Assembly (NCBI GenBank): GCA_009995595.1
Contig: JAACPE010000002.1
Location: 1 to 64,000 of the forward strand
Length of the DNA: 64,000 bases
From: Alphaproteobacteria bacterium
GTDB lineage: Bacteria > Pseudomonadota > Alphaproteobacteria > Micavibrionales > Micavibrionaceae
Reading direction: 5' to 3'
This document shows, one piece after another, positions 1 through 9,002 of the stretch. Below the pieces are notes generated by a model. It made no database searches and was not told the origin of the DNA. It saw nothing but the letters and a program-made list of their open reading frames with translations. The position numbers and the translations under genes were made by a program. The number at the start of each line of letters is the position of its first letter. The stretch's first letter is position 1.

Positions 1-159
1 CTTGGCGCGATGATCGCTTCATTTTGTTGGTTTTTCGCCCTTGGTTATGGGGCGCGTTTACTAGCGCCGTTTTTCCAAAAGCCAAAATCATGGCAAATCC
101 TCGATTTCCTCATCGCCCTGATTATGTGGGCGATAGCGGCGAGCTTATTGTTAAAATAA
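1..159 (+). CDS. LysE/ArgO-family amino acid exporter, C-terminal fragment
   Basis: The window opens inside this gene; 52 codons in frame 1 end with TAA at 157-159. The visible tail has a Gly-Tyr-Gly-Ala-Arg motif after an aromatic-rich helix (ASFCWFFALGYGAR), a short polar loop (residues KPKSW) and a last hydrophobic helix ending in a Trp-Ala-Ile-Ala stretch. This is how LysE/ArgO exporters end; they are inner-membrane proteins that export basic amino acids. The N-terminal two thirds lie outside the window, so substrate cannot be judged. The gene is convergent with the next one, whose stop codon is one base away. Confidence 0.75.
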   Translation, partial: LGAMIASFCWFFALGYGARLLAPFFQKPKSWQILDFLIALIMWAIAASLLLK

Positions 160-160
160 T

Positions 161-586
161 TTAAAAGTTAGGGTTTGTGCCTTGCTTTGGGCCTTTGAGT
201 GAAGGCGGAACAATTAACATCTCGCTTCCCGGCCTGCGAGCGTCATAACCCCGTAATTGTGACAGAACCCTATGTGCTTCCCTCAAGTCAGGACTACCAT
301 TATCAGCGGCATAAAATTCAGCCGCTAAACCGTCTGCTATAATATGAGGGTCATAAGTTTTTGGAAGCATTTCCTCAAAAAGACCATTTAAAGTATCTAA
401 TCTTACAACCTCTCCTTCAGTTTCTACATGGTATATTAATCTCCCCGTTTGAAGATCAGTAAATTTTGAGTCATTAATGATTGCCCTCACATCGATTGCA
501 TGTCCAGTCACCACTGTTAAGACTCTGGATAAATCGTCAGCCGCAACTCGGTACCGTGACGTTCCAAAAATTTCACTGAGTGACAT
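161..586 (-). CDS. Conserved-looking hypothetical protein, 141 aa
   Basis: I do not recognise this family. The start ATG at 586 is preceded on the minus strand by a good GGAGAG ribosome binding site, which supports a real gene. The product is soluble with no signal peptide or membrane segment. It has an alternating hydrophobic pattern in the first 70 residues and a charged middle, and a Pro/Gly/Lys-rich tail (about residues 118-141) that looks disordered. Its stop codon almost touches the stop of the exporter on the other strand. A gap of about 70 bases separates it from rlmE, so the two need not share a transcript. Confidence 0.6.
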   Translation of the reverse strand: MSLSEIFGTSRYRVAADDLSRVLTVVTGHAIDVRAIINDSKFTDLQTGRLIYHVETEGEVVRLDTLNGLFEEMLPKTYDPHIIADGLAAEFYAADNGSPDLREAHRVLSQLRGYDARRPGSEMLIVPPSLKGPKQGTNPNF

Positions 587-653
587 ATTCCTACTCTCCT
601 GTTATAATCACTGTATGACGTTAGCATGAATAGCTTAAAAAAGAGTTAAGGAA

Positions 654-1316
654 TTAACCCCGAAAGCCCTGCGCGATCATATAAGTCTCCGAGCTTTCTT
701 TTCGGCTGGCGGGGGGTTTTATATGTTTTATGGTTTTAAAGTCTTTTTTCATAGCGGCCAAAAGCTCGTTTTGAGTGCCGCCTTGGCGCACTTTGGCGAT
801 AAAAGTACCGTCTTCTTTTAAAACATCCTTAGCGAAATAATAGGCAGCCTCAACCAACATCATAATACGCAAGTGGTCAGTATTTCTGTGCCCTATCGTG
901 TTGGGCGCCATATCAGACATCACAATATCGGCTTTTTCGCCCTTCATCATCTCAATCAGCTTATCAGGGGCATTATCATCCATAAAATCCATTTGAATTG
1001 TGTCAACACCGGGGAGTTCATCCATCTCTAATATATCAAGGCCAACTACCTGACAGCCTTTTTTCGCAGCGACCTGACACCAGCCGCCGGGAGCAGCGCC
1101 CAAATCGACAACCATCATGCCCTTTTTTAAAAGCCCGATTTTTTCATCAATTTCGATGAGTTTAAAGGCGGCACGGCCACGATAGCCTTCACTTTGAGCG
1201 CGCGACACGTACGGGTCATTGAGCTGTCGTTCCAACCAGCGCGTTGAGGCAATAGTTCTTTTTTTCGCCGTTTTAACACGGACTGTTTTTTCCCGTGAGC
1301 TTCTCTTTTTTGTCAT
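654..1316 (-). CDS. rlmE: 23S rRNA (uridine-2552 2'-O)-methyltransferase RlmE
   Basis: RlmE (FtsJ, RrmJ) methylates the 2'-hydroxyl of U2552 in the A loop of 23S rRNA with S-adenosylmethionine, a late step in 50S assembly. The SAM-binding motif VDLGAAPGGW lies at residues 70-79. The K-D-K-E catalytic tetrad is complete: K52, D135, K175 and E210, with spacing close to the E. coli enzyme. The 220 residues include a basic N-terminal extension of about 15 residues that could help bind rRNA. A small membrane protein lies immediately upstream with a gap of only 3 bases, suggesting co-transcription from the minus strand. Confidence 0.96.
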   Translation of the reverse strand: MTKKRSSREKTVRVKTAKKRTIASTRWLERQLNDPYVSRAQSEGYRGRAAFKLIEIDEKIGLLKKGMMVVDLGAAPGGWCQVAAKKGCQVVGLDILEMDELPGVDTIQMDFMDDNAPDKLIEMMKGEKADIVMSDMAPNTIGHRNTDHLRIMMLVEAAYYFAKDVLKEDGTFIAKVRQGGTQNELLAAMKKDFKTIKHIKPPASRKESSETYMIAQGFRG

Positions 1317-1319
1317 GTT

Positions 1320-1667
1320 CTATAGTACCATAACAACGGAAGAAATGCAGAAAGAAAGAAAGAATATTGAAATACTCGCGCCCATAAACACGTACGGGTC
1401 TGTATTTTTAGAAACTGCACTCAGGCCAAAAAACATACTCATGAAAAATCCATAAATCGCCATACCTTTATAAAGGGCAGGCCATTGAATAAATGTTAAA
1501 ATACCTGCATCAAAACCGATCTCGTGCATTAATTCAACCTGAAGGCGCAGCATAAAGATGCAAGATAGGGCAAACAGAACTGATTTCACACGATTTTTCT
1601 TACCCACAGCTAGAAAAGCGATAGGCAGCCATGCCAAATCAATCCAGTTTAGTATTATTTCGATCAT
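1320..1667 (-). CDS. Small integral membrane protein, unknown function
   Basis: This protein of about 115 residues has three to four hydrophobic segments (about residues 5-22, 30-42, 65-83 and 93-114 from the chosen start) separated by short charged loops; the first loop has a KKNR cluster. I chose the ATG at 1667; an in-frame TTG at 1691 would add eight basic residues. Neither start has a strong ribosome binding site. Tight spacing to rlmE suggests an operon, but nothing in the sequence links it to rRNA modification. I do not recognise a domain. Confidence 0.6.
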   Translation of the reverse strand: MIEIILNWIDLAWLPIAFLAVGKKNRVKSVLFALSCIFMLRLQVELMHEIGFDAGILTFIQWPALYKGMAIYGFFMSMFFGLSAVSKNTDPYVFMGASISIFFLSFCISSVVMVL

Positions 1668-1764
1668 TTTGTGCCTATTGCGCCGTTGCAAGCGAATAGA
1701 GATGTAATCATTATCTGTATCGCGTTATCCTCATTATCACCACAATTAAGAGCTTATATAAAGA

Positions 1765-3111
1765 ATGATGTTTAAGAAGACCAAATATTTTATCGCCATC
1801 GTCATTTTAGCCCTGATGACGCAAATAAGCGCGGCGCAGGCGCAAACGATCATTCGCGATACAGAAATTGAAGCCATGCTATCAGAGTGGTTTAAGCCGA
1901 TTTTTGAGGTCAATAATATGGATCCCGAGCAGGTCAATATTATTTTAGTGCAAAGCAATGACATCAATGCCTTTGTCGCGGGCGGAGCCAATATCTTCTT
2001 CTACACAGGTCTTATTCAAGAAACCTCGAGCCCAATGGAATTGATTGGAGTTATGGCACACGAATTAGGACATATCTCTGGCGGGCATTTGGTAAGATCG
2101 CGCGAGGCATTAGAAAGCGCCTCTTATGAGAGTATTCTTGGCACACTCGTTGGTATCGGCGCCGCGCTTGCCACAGGAGAAGCAGGCGCCGTAGGCGCTA
2201 TTGGCGGAGGCAGTAACTCTATGGCTCAGCGCCGCTTTTTATCCAAAGTGCGGACTTTTGAATCCAGCGCCGACCAAGCCGCTATTTCCTCAATGGAACG
2301 CGCACAATTAAACCCAGAAGGGTTACTCACCTTTCTCAATAAGCTTGAAGGGCAAGAGCTTGTGCCTGAATCACAGCAAAGTGAATATGTCAGAACGCAC
2401 CCCCTCACACGAAGCCGTATCAGCACAATTGAAAACGCTGTTTCCCAATCGAACTACAAAGACCAAGCGGTACCAGAAAAATGGATAAGGCAGCATGAAT
2501 TAATGAAAGCCAAGCTTTTGGGATTTATTAACCCTGAGCATGTCATGTGGGTCTATGATGATCGGGATCAATCCATCCCCGCGCAATATGCCCGCACCAT
2601 CGCCGATTATAGGCAAAATAATATCAAACAAGCGCTTTCTGGTATTGATCGGCTTATTGCATTAGAGCCTAGCAATCCTTATTTTTATGAAATAAAGGGG
2701 CAGATGCTCGTTGACTTTAGCCGCGTTGGAGAAGCCATAGCGCCTTATGAACAAGCGCTTAAACTCAAACCCAATGCCGCCCTTATACGTATTGCGCTTG
2801 CTCATGCCCTTATAGAAACCAGTCAGGACAACAAAGCCAATCTGAATGCAGCGATTGATCATTTAAAGACCGCCGCAGTGAGAGAGCGGCGCTCATCGCA
2901 AGTACAGCGCCTTCTTGCCACGTCTTACGGGCGCCTTGGACAAGAATCACAAGCCAAACTGCATTTAGCTGAAGAAGCCTTACTACAACAGCGCTTTGAT
3001 TATGCCAAACAACAAGCAACGAGTGCGTTAGAGGGTTTAACGGAAAATACATCTAGTTGGTATCGTGCCAAAGATATCTTATCCTTCATAGAGACGCAAA
3101 AAACCTCATAA
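1765..3111 (+). CDS. Periplasmic M48-family zinc metalloprotease with TPR repeats (BepA-like)
   Basis: The protein starts with a signal peptide (cleavage after about residue 26, AQAQ). The zinc motif HELGH is at residues 99-103, followed by a further His (GGH), and the glutamate ligand is probably E166 in a TFESSAD segment. The C-terminal half, roughly 270-440, is helical with TPR-like repeats. This order matches BepA/YfgC proteins, which work in the periplasm as chaperone and protease in outer-membrane protein and LPS-assembly quality control. Length (448) is close to BepA. Two ATG codons in a row occur at 1765 and 1768; either could start. It precedes the thiol oxidoreductase cluster but a gap of about 110 bases separates them. 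Confidence 0.88.
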   Translation: MMFKKTKYFIAIVILALMTQISAAQAQTIIRDTEIEAMLSEWFKPIFEVNNMDPEQVNIILVQSNDINAFVAGGANIFFYTGLIQETSSPMELIGVMAHELGHISGGHLVRSREALESASYESILGTLVGIGAALATGEAGAVGAIGGGSNSMAQRRFLSKVRTFESSADQAAISSMERAQLNPEGLLTFLNKLEGQELVPESQQSEYVRTHPLTRSRISTIENAVSQSNYKDQAVPEKWIRQHELMKAKLLGFINPEHVMWVYDDRDQSIPAQYARTIADYRQNNIKQALSGIDRLIALEPSNPYFYEIKGQMLVDFSRVGEAIAPYEQALKLKPNAALIRIALAHALIETSQDNKANLNAAIDHLKTAAVRERRSSQVQRLLATSYGRLGQESQAKLHLAEEALLQQRFDYAKQQATSALEGLTENTSSWYRAKDILSFIETQKTS

Positions 3112-3224
3112 AAATCCAGATTTTGCACTAGCCAGCAAAATAGAGTTACACTAGACTATTATCAGTATTTTTCAGATTGCACTTAATTTAAGCGATCATC
3201 ATAAACACAAAAAGGAGATTTTTC

Positions 3225-3959
3225 GTGACCCGTTTTTTAACCGCTCTTATTGCCTTAACCTTCGTTGGTACATTTGCCACTGCACCTTTAAAAGCCCAAG
3301 AATTCTCAGATGCCCAAAAAACAGAAATTCAAAAAATGTTTAATGAGTACCTGTCTCAAAGTGGGGAAGCTATTATCAATAGCGTCAATACCTTCCAAGC
3401 AAAACAAATGGAAGAGCAGCAAGCAGCAGCTAATGAAAAAGCAAAGGGCTTTATTGAGACGATCAAAAAATCAGACAATAACACCATTGCGGGTAACCCA
3501 GCGGGCGATGTCACAATTGTTGAATTCTTTGATTATAATTGCGGATATTGCCGCAAAGCGTTGATGGAAGTTGAAAAGCTTTTAGAGGCTGACAAGAACG
3601 TCAAATTTGTTTTCATTGATATGCCAATCCTTGGGCCGCAATCTATGGAAGCATCGAAATGGTCTTTAGCTGCGGCAAAACAAAATAAGTATTTTGATTA
3701 CCACCGTGCGATCATGAACCATAGTGGCCCCAAAGATGAGAGCAGTCTGACGAAATTAGCGCAGGACCTTGGCCTTGATGTCGAGCAACTTAAAAGCGAT
3801 AAAGACAGCCCTGAGATTGATGCTATGATCCAGAAAAATCTTGAACAAGCCACCGAAATTGGTATTCAAGGGACGCCTGGATTTATCATAGAGACAGAAG
3901 TAGCCCGTGGTTACATCACCGCAGATCAAATGCAAGAAATGATCAAAAAGTTCCGTTAA
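3225..3959 (+). CDS. Periplasmic DsbA-family thiol oxidoreductase
   Basis: A signal peptide (residues 1-24) is followed by a helical, charged stretch (25-85) and then a thioredoxin-fold DsbA domain with active site CGYC (C106, C109). The cis-proline loop reads GTPGF near residue 217. The long helical N-terminal extension resembles ScsC/Com1-type proteins, which oligomerise through that region and can act as isomerases. The start is GTG at 3225, supported by AAGGAG about 9 bases upstream. It is the first gene of a same-strand run leading through a second DsbA-like protein, PCuAC, aroQ, acc genes and aat. Confidence 0.9.
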   Translation: MTRFLTALIALTFVGTFATAPLKAQEFSDAQKTEIQKMFNEYLSQSGEAIINSVNTFQAKQMEEQQAAANEKAKGFIETIKKSDNNTIAGNPAGDVTIVEFFDYNCGYCRKALMEVEKLLEADKNVKFVFIDMPILGPQSMEASKWSLAAAKQNKYFDYHRAIMNHSGPKDESSLTKLAQDLGLDVEQLKSDKDSPEIDAMIQKNLEQATEIGIQGTPGFIIETEVARGYITADQMQEMIKKFR

Positions 3960-3996
3960 AGATAACGGCAATAATTTTAATATTTAGAAGAGTGCG

Positions 3997-4626
3997 ATGA
4001 AGATAAAAATAAATTTGAAAACGATTTTTTATCGCGCTTATCTTACCCTTTTGGCGCTTATTGCCGTTTACGCTATTTCAGGAATTGTTTTATTTAAATC
4101 TGTTATTGAGACTATTAATAATCCGGCCTCTTTTCAAGTCACTGGTGACCTTAAAAGCGATATCACAGTTGTTGAGTTTCTAAATTACAGCTGCCAATTT
4201 TGTAAGGCGATCCACCCAACAGTTAAAGAACTGCTCGAAGTGCGTAAAGATATTCGATATATCGCGCGTCCTATTCCGTTTGAGAGTGATCCCTCAACAC
4301 GCCTGACGAAAATTGCGATGGCGGCTGGGTTGCAGGGAAAATTCTGGGAAATGCATAATGCTATTCTTGAGAACCCTAATGTATTCATTGATGATGCGTT
4401 TATAGAAGAAACCTCTATTTTATATGACATTGACTACGCCAAGTTAAGTGAGGATATAGAGAGTGATGAAGTAAAAAAACTGATCAAAGAAAACGAAGAA
4501 GCTATTGCTAATTCCGGCGTAGAATACATACCGAGCTTTATGGTCGGCACTAAAATTTACCTCATGGGTGAGGAGCTGCCGACATTGACTGATTTAATTG
4601 AAATGGTAAACGAGGCGGCGCAGTAA
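3997..4626 (+). CDS. Membrane-anchored DsbA-family thiol oxidoreductase
   Basis: A single uncleaved-looking hydrophobic segment at residues 13-36 anchors a periplasmic thioredoxin-fold domain. The active site is CQFC (C66, C69) in a VEFLNYSC context and the cis-Pro loop is YIPSF near residue 180. The protein is shorter (209) than its upstream neighbour and lacks the helical extension, so it may form a redox pair with it or serve a distinct client. It is one base from the downstream PCuAC gene, which suggests translational coupling and a role in keeping copper-site cysteines of an oxidase in the right redox state; that link is inference. Confidence 0.87.
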   Translation: MKIKINLKTIFYRAYLTLLALIAVYAISGIVLFKSVIETINNPASFQVTGDLKSDITVVEFLNYSCQFCKAIHPTVKELLEVRKDIRYIARPIPFESDPSTRLTKIAMAAGLQGKFWEMHNAILENPNVFIDDAFIEETSILYDIDYAKLSEDIESDEVKKLIKENEEAIANSGVEYIPSFMVGTKIYLMGEELPTLTDLIEMVNEAAQ

Positions 4627-4627
4627 A

Positions 4628-5206
4628 ATGATAAAAACATTTTTAACACTCACTTTTTTTACAATTTTTTTAATGCCCGCATTTTCGAATGCTCAAGATG
4701 ATCCCATCATTCGCGATATTCATATCTCAACGCCTTATGCTTTTGGCACGATGCCCGGTGCAACAACAGGCGCTGCCTTTATGAAGATTTATAATAAAGG
4801 ATCTGAGGATGATAAGATTATTAAGGTAAAATCCAAAATTGCCAAAATTAACGAGCTTCATGAAAACCTCATTGATCCCGATGATGGGAAAATGATGATG
4901 CGTAAAGTAAAATATATCGACCTGCCCGCAGGCGGTCACGCAGACCTTCACCCACAAGTGCACCATGTCATGTTCATCAAGATGACAGAGCCGTTGGTTT
5001 TGGGAACAAGTGTCGACATCATCCTGACATTTGAAAAATCAGGAACTTATAAAGTGACTGTCCCCGTCGTTCACCCTGGCGTTATCCCCGAAGAAGAACC
5101 AATGCCAGAAAAAATGACGGCAGAGCAATTGCATGATCAAGCAGTTCCCGCTTATTATGGCGATGTTGAAAGCACTGGAAACCCAGTCTATAAACGGATT
5201 AAGTAG
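4628..5206 (+). CDS. Periplasmic copper chaperone PCu(A)C
   Basis: PCuAC proteins carry Cu(I) in the periplasm, typically for the CuA or CuB site of cytochrome oxidase together with SCO proteins. A signal peptide (1-22) is followed by one cupredoxin-like domain with the expected His/Met copper ligands: H78, M91, H113 and M115 (the HVM element). Several extra Met and His residues flank these sites (MMM at 89-91, two His at 112-113). The C-terminal 40 residues extend beyond the usual domain and are acidic then basic. A SCO1 homologue sits 20 kb away at 24689. Confidence 0.88.
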   Translation: MIKTFLTLTFFTIFLMPAFSNAQDDPIIRDIHISTPYAFGTMPGATTGAAFMKIYNKGSEDDKIIKVKSKIAKINELHENLIDPDDGKMMMRKVKYIDLPAGGHADLHPQVHHVMFIKMTEPLVLGTSVDIILTFEKSGTYKVTVPVVHPGVIPEEEPMPEKMTAEQLHDQAVPAYYGDVESTGNPVYKRIK

Positions 5207-5214
5207 TCTTTCTT

Positions 5215-5652
5215 ATGGCTGATATATTGATCCTCAATGGTCCTAACCTCAATATGCTCGGCGTAAGAGAGCCTGAGATATATGGGTCAGAGTCGCTTGA
5301 AGATATTAAGTCGCGCTGCACCAAAAAGGCGCAATCTTTAGCCATGACGATTGAATTTAAACAATCCAATCATGAAGGTGAATTGGTTGAATGGATTCAA
5401 AAAGCGCTGGGGCATATTAAAGGGATTATCATTAATGCCGCCGCCTATACGCACACATCGGTTGCCATTCATGATGCGTTAAAACTGCACAATATACCCA
5501 TCATAGAAGTCCATTTATCAGACCCTATGACACGCGAAGAATTCAGGCATTTTTCTTACATTGAGCCCCTCGCCGCCCATGTCATTAAAGGGAGAGGGGC
5601 AAGCGGCTATAGCGAAGCCTTAGAAATCATGAAGAATGAAATTTCTCAATAA
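5215..5652 (+). CDS. aroQ: Type II 3-dehydroquinate dehydratase
   Basis: AroQ converts 3-dehydroquinate to 3-dehydroshikimate in the shikimate pathway. The N-terminal LNGPNLNMLG motif, the catalytic tyrosine in EIYGS (Y23), the INAAAYTHTS segment and the VHLSDP motif are all present. At 145 residues it has the usual size of the dodecameric enzyme. Only 8 bases separate it from the PCuAC gene. In many alphaproteobacteria aroQ directly precedes accB-accC, as here. Confidence 0.95.
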   Translation: MADILILNGPNLNMLGVREPEIYGSESLEDIKSRCTKKAQSLAMTIEFKQSNHEGELVEWIQKALGHIKGIIINAAAYTHTSVAIHDALKLHNIPIIEVHLSDPMTREEFRHFSYIEPLAAHVIKGRGASGYSEALEIMKNEISQ

Positions 5653-5744
5653 AAACCCCCTTCATTACATATCAAATATGGATCAAAATGGGAAATAGGG
5701 GCCGAATATTTAAAAAAATCAAGGACATTCCATAATGAATAACT

Positions 5745-5796
5745 CCGTCTTTGACTTCAGGATTGTTTTTCTTTATTGATTTGATGTTAAAGACGG
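5745..5796 (+). promoter_or_regulatory. Long-loop inverted repeat in the accB leader
   Basis: An 11-base arm (CCGTCTTTGAC, 5745-5755) pairs with GTTAAAGACGG (5786-5796) with one G-U pair across a loop of about 30 bases. The structure ends about 38 bases before the accB start. There is no T-run directly after the second arm, so it is not a standard terminator. It could be a leader structure or operator for accBC; function is inferred only from place and symmetry. Confidence 0.4.
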
Positions 5797-5833
5797 TAAT
5801 AAACGAATTAAATATTTACATAAGGGTTTATTG

Positions 5834-6289
5834 ATGAAAATTGATTCTAAAGCAATTAAAGAGCTTGCAGCTTTATTAGATGAGACAGGCTTAAACGAGA
5901 TTGAGGTTGCTGAAGGCGACCAAATGATCCGTGTGAACAAGGGAGCAATGATGGCGGCAAATGCCATTGCTGCTGCACCGATAAATATGTTATCAGACCC
6001 AACAATACCTCAAAGCGCCAATAAAGACGCCCCATCTTCAATTACAGGCGACCATCCGGGCGCCGTTACATCACCGATGGTAGGAACAGCTTATAGTAGC
6101 CCCGAGCCGGGCGCGCCCAATTATATATCAAAAGGAAAAAGCGTTTCTGAAGGCGACACGATCCTTATTATCGAAGCCATGAAAGTGATGAACCCCATTA
6201 AAGCGCATAAATCTGGAACAGTGACACAAGTTCTTTTTGAAAATGGCCAGCCGATTGAATTTGGGGATGTTCTTGCGGTTATTGAATAA
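5834..6289 (+). CDS. accB: Biotin carboxyl carrier protein of acetyl-CoA carboxylase
   Basis: AccB carries biotin between biotin carboxylase and carboxyltransferase in the first committed step of fatty acid synthesis. The N-terminal helical domain (1-40) is followed by a Pro/Ala-rich linker and the biotinyl domain. The target lysine is in the EAMKVM motif (about K117). A TTG at 5831 is in frame just before, but the ATG at 5834 is better placed relative to the AAGGG at 5822-5826. It is followed by accC after a 47-base gap, forming the classical accBC pair. Confidence 0.96.
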   Translation: MKIDSKAIKELAALLDETGLNEIEVAEGDQMIRVNKGAMMAANAIAAAPINMLSDPTIPQSANKDAPSSITGDHPGAVTSPMVGTAYSSPEPGAPNYISKGKSVSEGDTILIIEAMKVMNPIKAHKSGTVTQVLFENGQPIEFGDVLAVIE

Positions 6290-6336
6290 TTAAGGCCTAA
6301 AACTACACCATAGCCAACCATAAGTGAGACGTTATC

Positions 6337-7725
6337 ATGTCTAAAAAAGACAAACCTTTATTCAATAAAGTTTTAATTGCCAATCGTGGTGAAATCGCCT
6401 TGCGTATTATTCGTGCCTGCCGCGAAATGGGGATTGGCTCTGTGGCTGTACACTCGACAGCCGATGCAAATTCTATGGCAGTGCGTTTGGCCGATGAATC
6501 AGTTTGTATTGGCCCGCCGCAAAGTAAAGATAGTTATCTCAATATCCCCGCCATTTTAACAGCCGCCGCCGTAACGGGCGCGGATGCTATTCACCCGGGT
6601 TATGGATTTTTATCAGAAAATGCGGAATTTGCCCGCATGATTGAAGAACATGGTTTTACGTTTATCGGTCCGCGCCCTGAACATATTGACAGTATGGGCG
6701 ATAAAGTTGTTGCTAAACAGACTGTAAAAGCGCTTGGATTACCTGTCGTACCTGGCTCTGACGGGGCAGTTGAAAGCGTTGCCGATGGTATAGCCTTTTG
6801 CCGCGAGGCAGGATTTCCTATCCTTATTAAAGCGGCCTCTGGTGGCGGCGGTAAGGGAATGCAGGTTGTTCGTGAAGAAAGTAAATTTGAAGAAGCCTTC
6901 ACCACAGCGCGCCGTGAAGCGCTTGCTAATTTCGGTGATGATACAGTCTACATTGAAAAATTTCTTGAAAAACCGCGCCATATTGAAATCCAAGTTTTTG
7001 GTGACAAATATGGTAATGCCATTCACCTTGGTGAGCGCGATTGCTCCATCCAGCGCCGCCATCAAAAACTAGTCGAAGAAGCGCCATCGCCGTGTTTAAC
7101 AGAAGATGAGCGAAATGCTATAGGCTCTCTCGCCGCAGATGTGATCCGCAAAATGGGTTATGTTGGCGCAGGAACGATTGAGTTTCTATATGAAGGTGGT
7201 CAGTTCTTTTTCATGGAAATGAACACACGTATTCAGGTGGAACATCCCGTCACAGAAATGATTACAGGGATTGATTTGATTGCCGAACAAATCCGCATTG
7301 CCGCAGGTAAAAAACTGCGTCTGAATAAAGAAAATATTCGTCTGCGCGGTCATGCTATTGAAGTGCGTATTAACGCCGAAGACCCTGACACGTTTATTCC
7401 CTCTCCAGGTAAAATCACACAATTTCACGCCCCGGGCGGTCTTGGCGTGCGTTTTGATAGTGCGATTTATGGTGGGTATTCCATTCCCCCTTATTACGAT
7501 TCAATGGTTGGCAAACTGATTGTCCATGCGCGTAACCGCGAGGAAGCCATTCGCCGTTTGCGCCGCGCAATTGTTGAAACCGTGATTGATGGAATCAAGA
7601 CAACACTGCCCCTTCATTATTGGATCACAGAACAAGAAGAGTTCTTAAAAGGTGATTACGATATTCACTGGTTGGAAAAAAAATTAGCGGAAAAAGCTCT
7701 TAAAGCCGCAATTAAAAAATCCTAA
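6337..7725 (+). CDS. accC: Biotin carboxylase subunit of acetyl-CoA carboxylase
   Basis: AccC uses ATP and bicarbonate to carboxylate the biotin on AccB. The N-terminal domain begins with [13 protein letters not shown]. The ATP-grasp glycine-rich loop ([11 protein letters not shown]) is near residue 168, the [12 protein letters not shown] segment near 235, and the metal-binding [11 protein letters not shown] motif near 290. The 462 residues cover the whole single-domain enzyme with no carrier fusion, consistent with the separate accB upstream. The basic, helical tail (about 446-462) is slightly longer than in E. coli. aat follows after 9 bases. Confidence 0.97.
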   Translation: MSKKDKPLFNKVLIANRGEIALRIIRACREMGIGSVAVHSTADANSMAVRLADESVCIGPPQSKDSYLNIPAILTAAAVTGADAIHPGYGFLSENAEFARMIEEHGFTFIGPRPEHIDSMGDKVVAKQTVKALGLPVVPGSDGAVESVADGIAFCREAGFPILIKAASGGGGKGMQVVREESKFEEAFTTARREALANFGDDTVYIEKFLEKPRHIEIQVFGDKYGNAIHLGERDCSIQRRHQKLVEEAPSPCLTEDERNAIGSLAADVIRKMGYVGAGTIEFLYEGGQFFFMEMNTRIQVEHPVTEMITGIDLIAEQIRIAAGKKLRLNKENIRLRGHAIEVRINAEDPDTFIPSPGKITQFHAPGGLGVRFDSAIYGGYSIPPYYDSMVGKLIVHARNREEAIRRLRRAIVETVIDGIKTTLPLHYWITEQEEFLKGDYDIHWLEKKLAEKALKAAIKKS

Positions 7726-7734
7726 ACGCAGAAG

Positions 7735-8346
7735 GTGTTGACCACCCTCACCCCAGAGATAATATTAGAGGCTTATCGCATAGGAATATTCCCTATGGCA
7801 TCGAGTGCTGATGATCCGCATTTTAATTTTTATCGCCCAGAGCAGCGCGGGCTTTTGCCTATAAAAGATATTCATATCCCCAAAAGTCTTGCCAAAGTCA
7901 TAAAACAAAATGTGTATGAGATACGCATTAACACCGCCTTTGCCGATATCATTGATGGCTGCGCGATGACAAGCGAGGATGAAAAACAAGGACGTGATAA
8001 AACATGGATTAATGCTCCTATTCGTGATGTATTTATACAGCTTCATCACATGGGATACGCGCACAGCGTTGAATGCTGGAAAGAAGGTAAATTAGCAGGC
8101 GGGCTATATGGCCTTGCGATTGGCGCTGTATTTTGCGGCGAGAGCATGGTGTCTTTTGAGAAAAATGCGAGCAAAGTTGCCCTTGCCCATTTGGCGCAGC
8201 GATTAGAAAGAAAAGAATTTACCATTCTTGATACACAATTTATCAATGATCATTTAATTCAATTCGGCGCGTATGAGATACCCCAAGAAGCCTATGAAAA
8301 TGCAATAAAAACAGAAATGCAAAAGCCAAGAACGTTCACAGATTAA
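7735..8346 (+). CDS. aat: Leucyl/phenylalanyl-tRNA--protein transferase
   Basis: Aat transfers Leu or Phe from aminoacyl-tRNA to N-terminal Lys or Arg of proteins, creating N-degrons that ClpS hands to ClpAP. The YRIGIFPMA motif near the N-terminus, the GGLYGLAIG segment and the FCGESMVS motif are diagnostic. The 203-residue form lacks the longer N-terminal part of the E. coli enzyme, as is usual in alphaproteobacteria. Start is uncertain: GTG at 7735 and TTG at 7738 are adjacent, and GAAGG overlaps them. ClpS and ClpA are encoded in this same window. Confidence 0.93.
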   Translation: MLTTLTPEIILEAYRIGIFPMASSADDPHFNFYRPEQRGLLPIKDIHIPKSLAKVIKQNVYEIRINTAFADIIDGCAMTSEDEKQGRDKTWINAPIRDVFIQLHHMGYAHSVECWKEGKLAGGLYGLAIGAVFCGESMVSFEKNASKVALAHLAQRLERKEFTILDTQFINDHLIQFGAYEIPQEAYENAIKTEMQKPRTFTD

Positions 8347-8348
8347 AA

Positions 8349-9002
8349 TTATTCAATCACTTTATCCAAAAGCATTTCGATAGCAGAATCATCATCGTTA
8401 TTTTCGGGCAATTCGTCTTGTTCTTGCAAATCTTCTTGGACGGGGTTGACGTCATCAATAGAAGTATTTTCTTCGGTTTGCTCTGTCTCTAAAGCTTCAG
8501 AGTCTTCGATATCCGTATCTTTCTCTCCCTCAACAGCCTCTAAGACGGTGGGATCTGCTGTTTGCTTTTTAATTTGGCTTGATTTAGCTTCGCTGTTTTC
8601 TTCGTCACTGCCTAAACAATCTAAAACCCAAACATCATAAACAGGATGGTCCATTGCAGAAAGAGCGGGAGAGGACGCAAACATCCAGCCAGAAAAAATC
8701 CATTCGGATTTTTCTTTGCCCACTGGCACTTCCCAAATTTGCATGAAAGCTGCGCTCTCAGGTTTTTCTAAAGGCGGCGACTTGCGACATGCTTGTGTTT
8801 TAATAAATAAAGATCCGTATTGTATCGTACTGCCTACTTTGGCCTGAAAAGTAACGGTCCGCGCGGTTGATTTATCAAGTGCTTGTAATTTGATGACAGA
8901 GTAATCCTCCATCACCTCCGCTTGCGCAAAAACGCGGACTGAAAAGAAAACAGCAAGTGTAATAACAAAAGCTAGAACGAGATTATTTTTTCTCTTCATC
9001 AT
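8349..9002 (-). CDS. DUF2155 domain-containing periplasmic protein
   Basis: After a signal peptide (about residues 1-27 from the chosen start) comes a compact domain with conserved cysteines (TQACRKSPP, VLDCLG) and Trp-rich elements (WEVPVGK, IFSGWMFASSPAL) typical of DUF2155. The last 85 residues are extremely acidic (Asp/Glu/Ser/Thr), probably disordered. The open frame continues upstream inside mlaD; ATG codons at 9002 or 8999 give a proper signal peptide and a 17-20 base overlap with mlaD. DUF2155 proteins sit next to mlaD and the NDUFA12-like gene in many alphaproteobacteria; their function is unknown. Confidence 0.85.
   Translation of the reverse strand: MMKRKNNLVLAFVITLAVFFSVRVFAQAEVMEDYSVIKLQALDKSTARTVTFQAKVGSTIQYGSLFIKTQACRKSPPLEKPESAAFMQIWEVPVGKEKSEWIFSGWMFASSPALSAMDHPVYDVWVLDCLGSDEENSEAKSSQIKKQTADPTVLEAVEGEKDTDIEDSEALETEQTEENTSIDDVNPVQEDLQEQDELPENNDDDSAIEMLLDKVIE

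Noticed and set aside
5731-5780. 14-codon ORF starting at an ATG in the accB leader
   Set aside because: Too short, no conserved features; it overlaps the inverted repeat and cannot be supported as a leader peptide.
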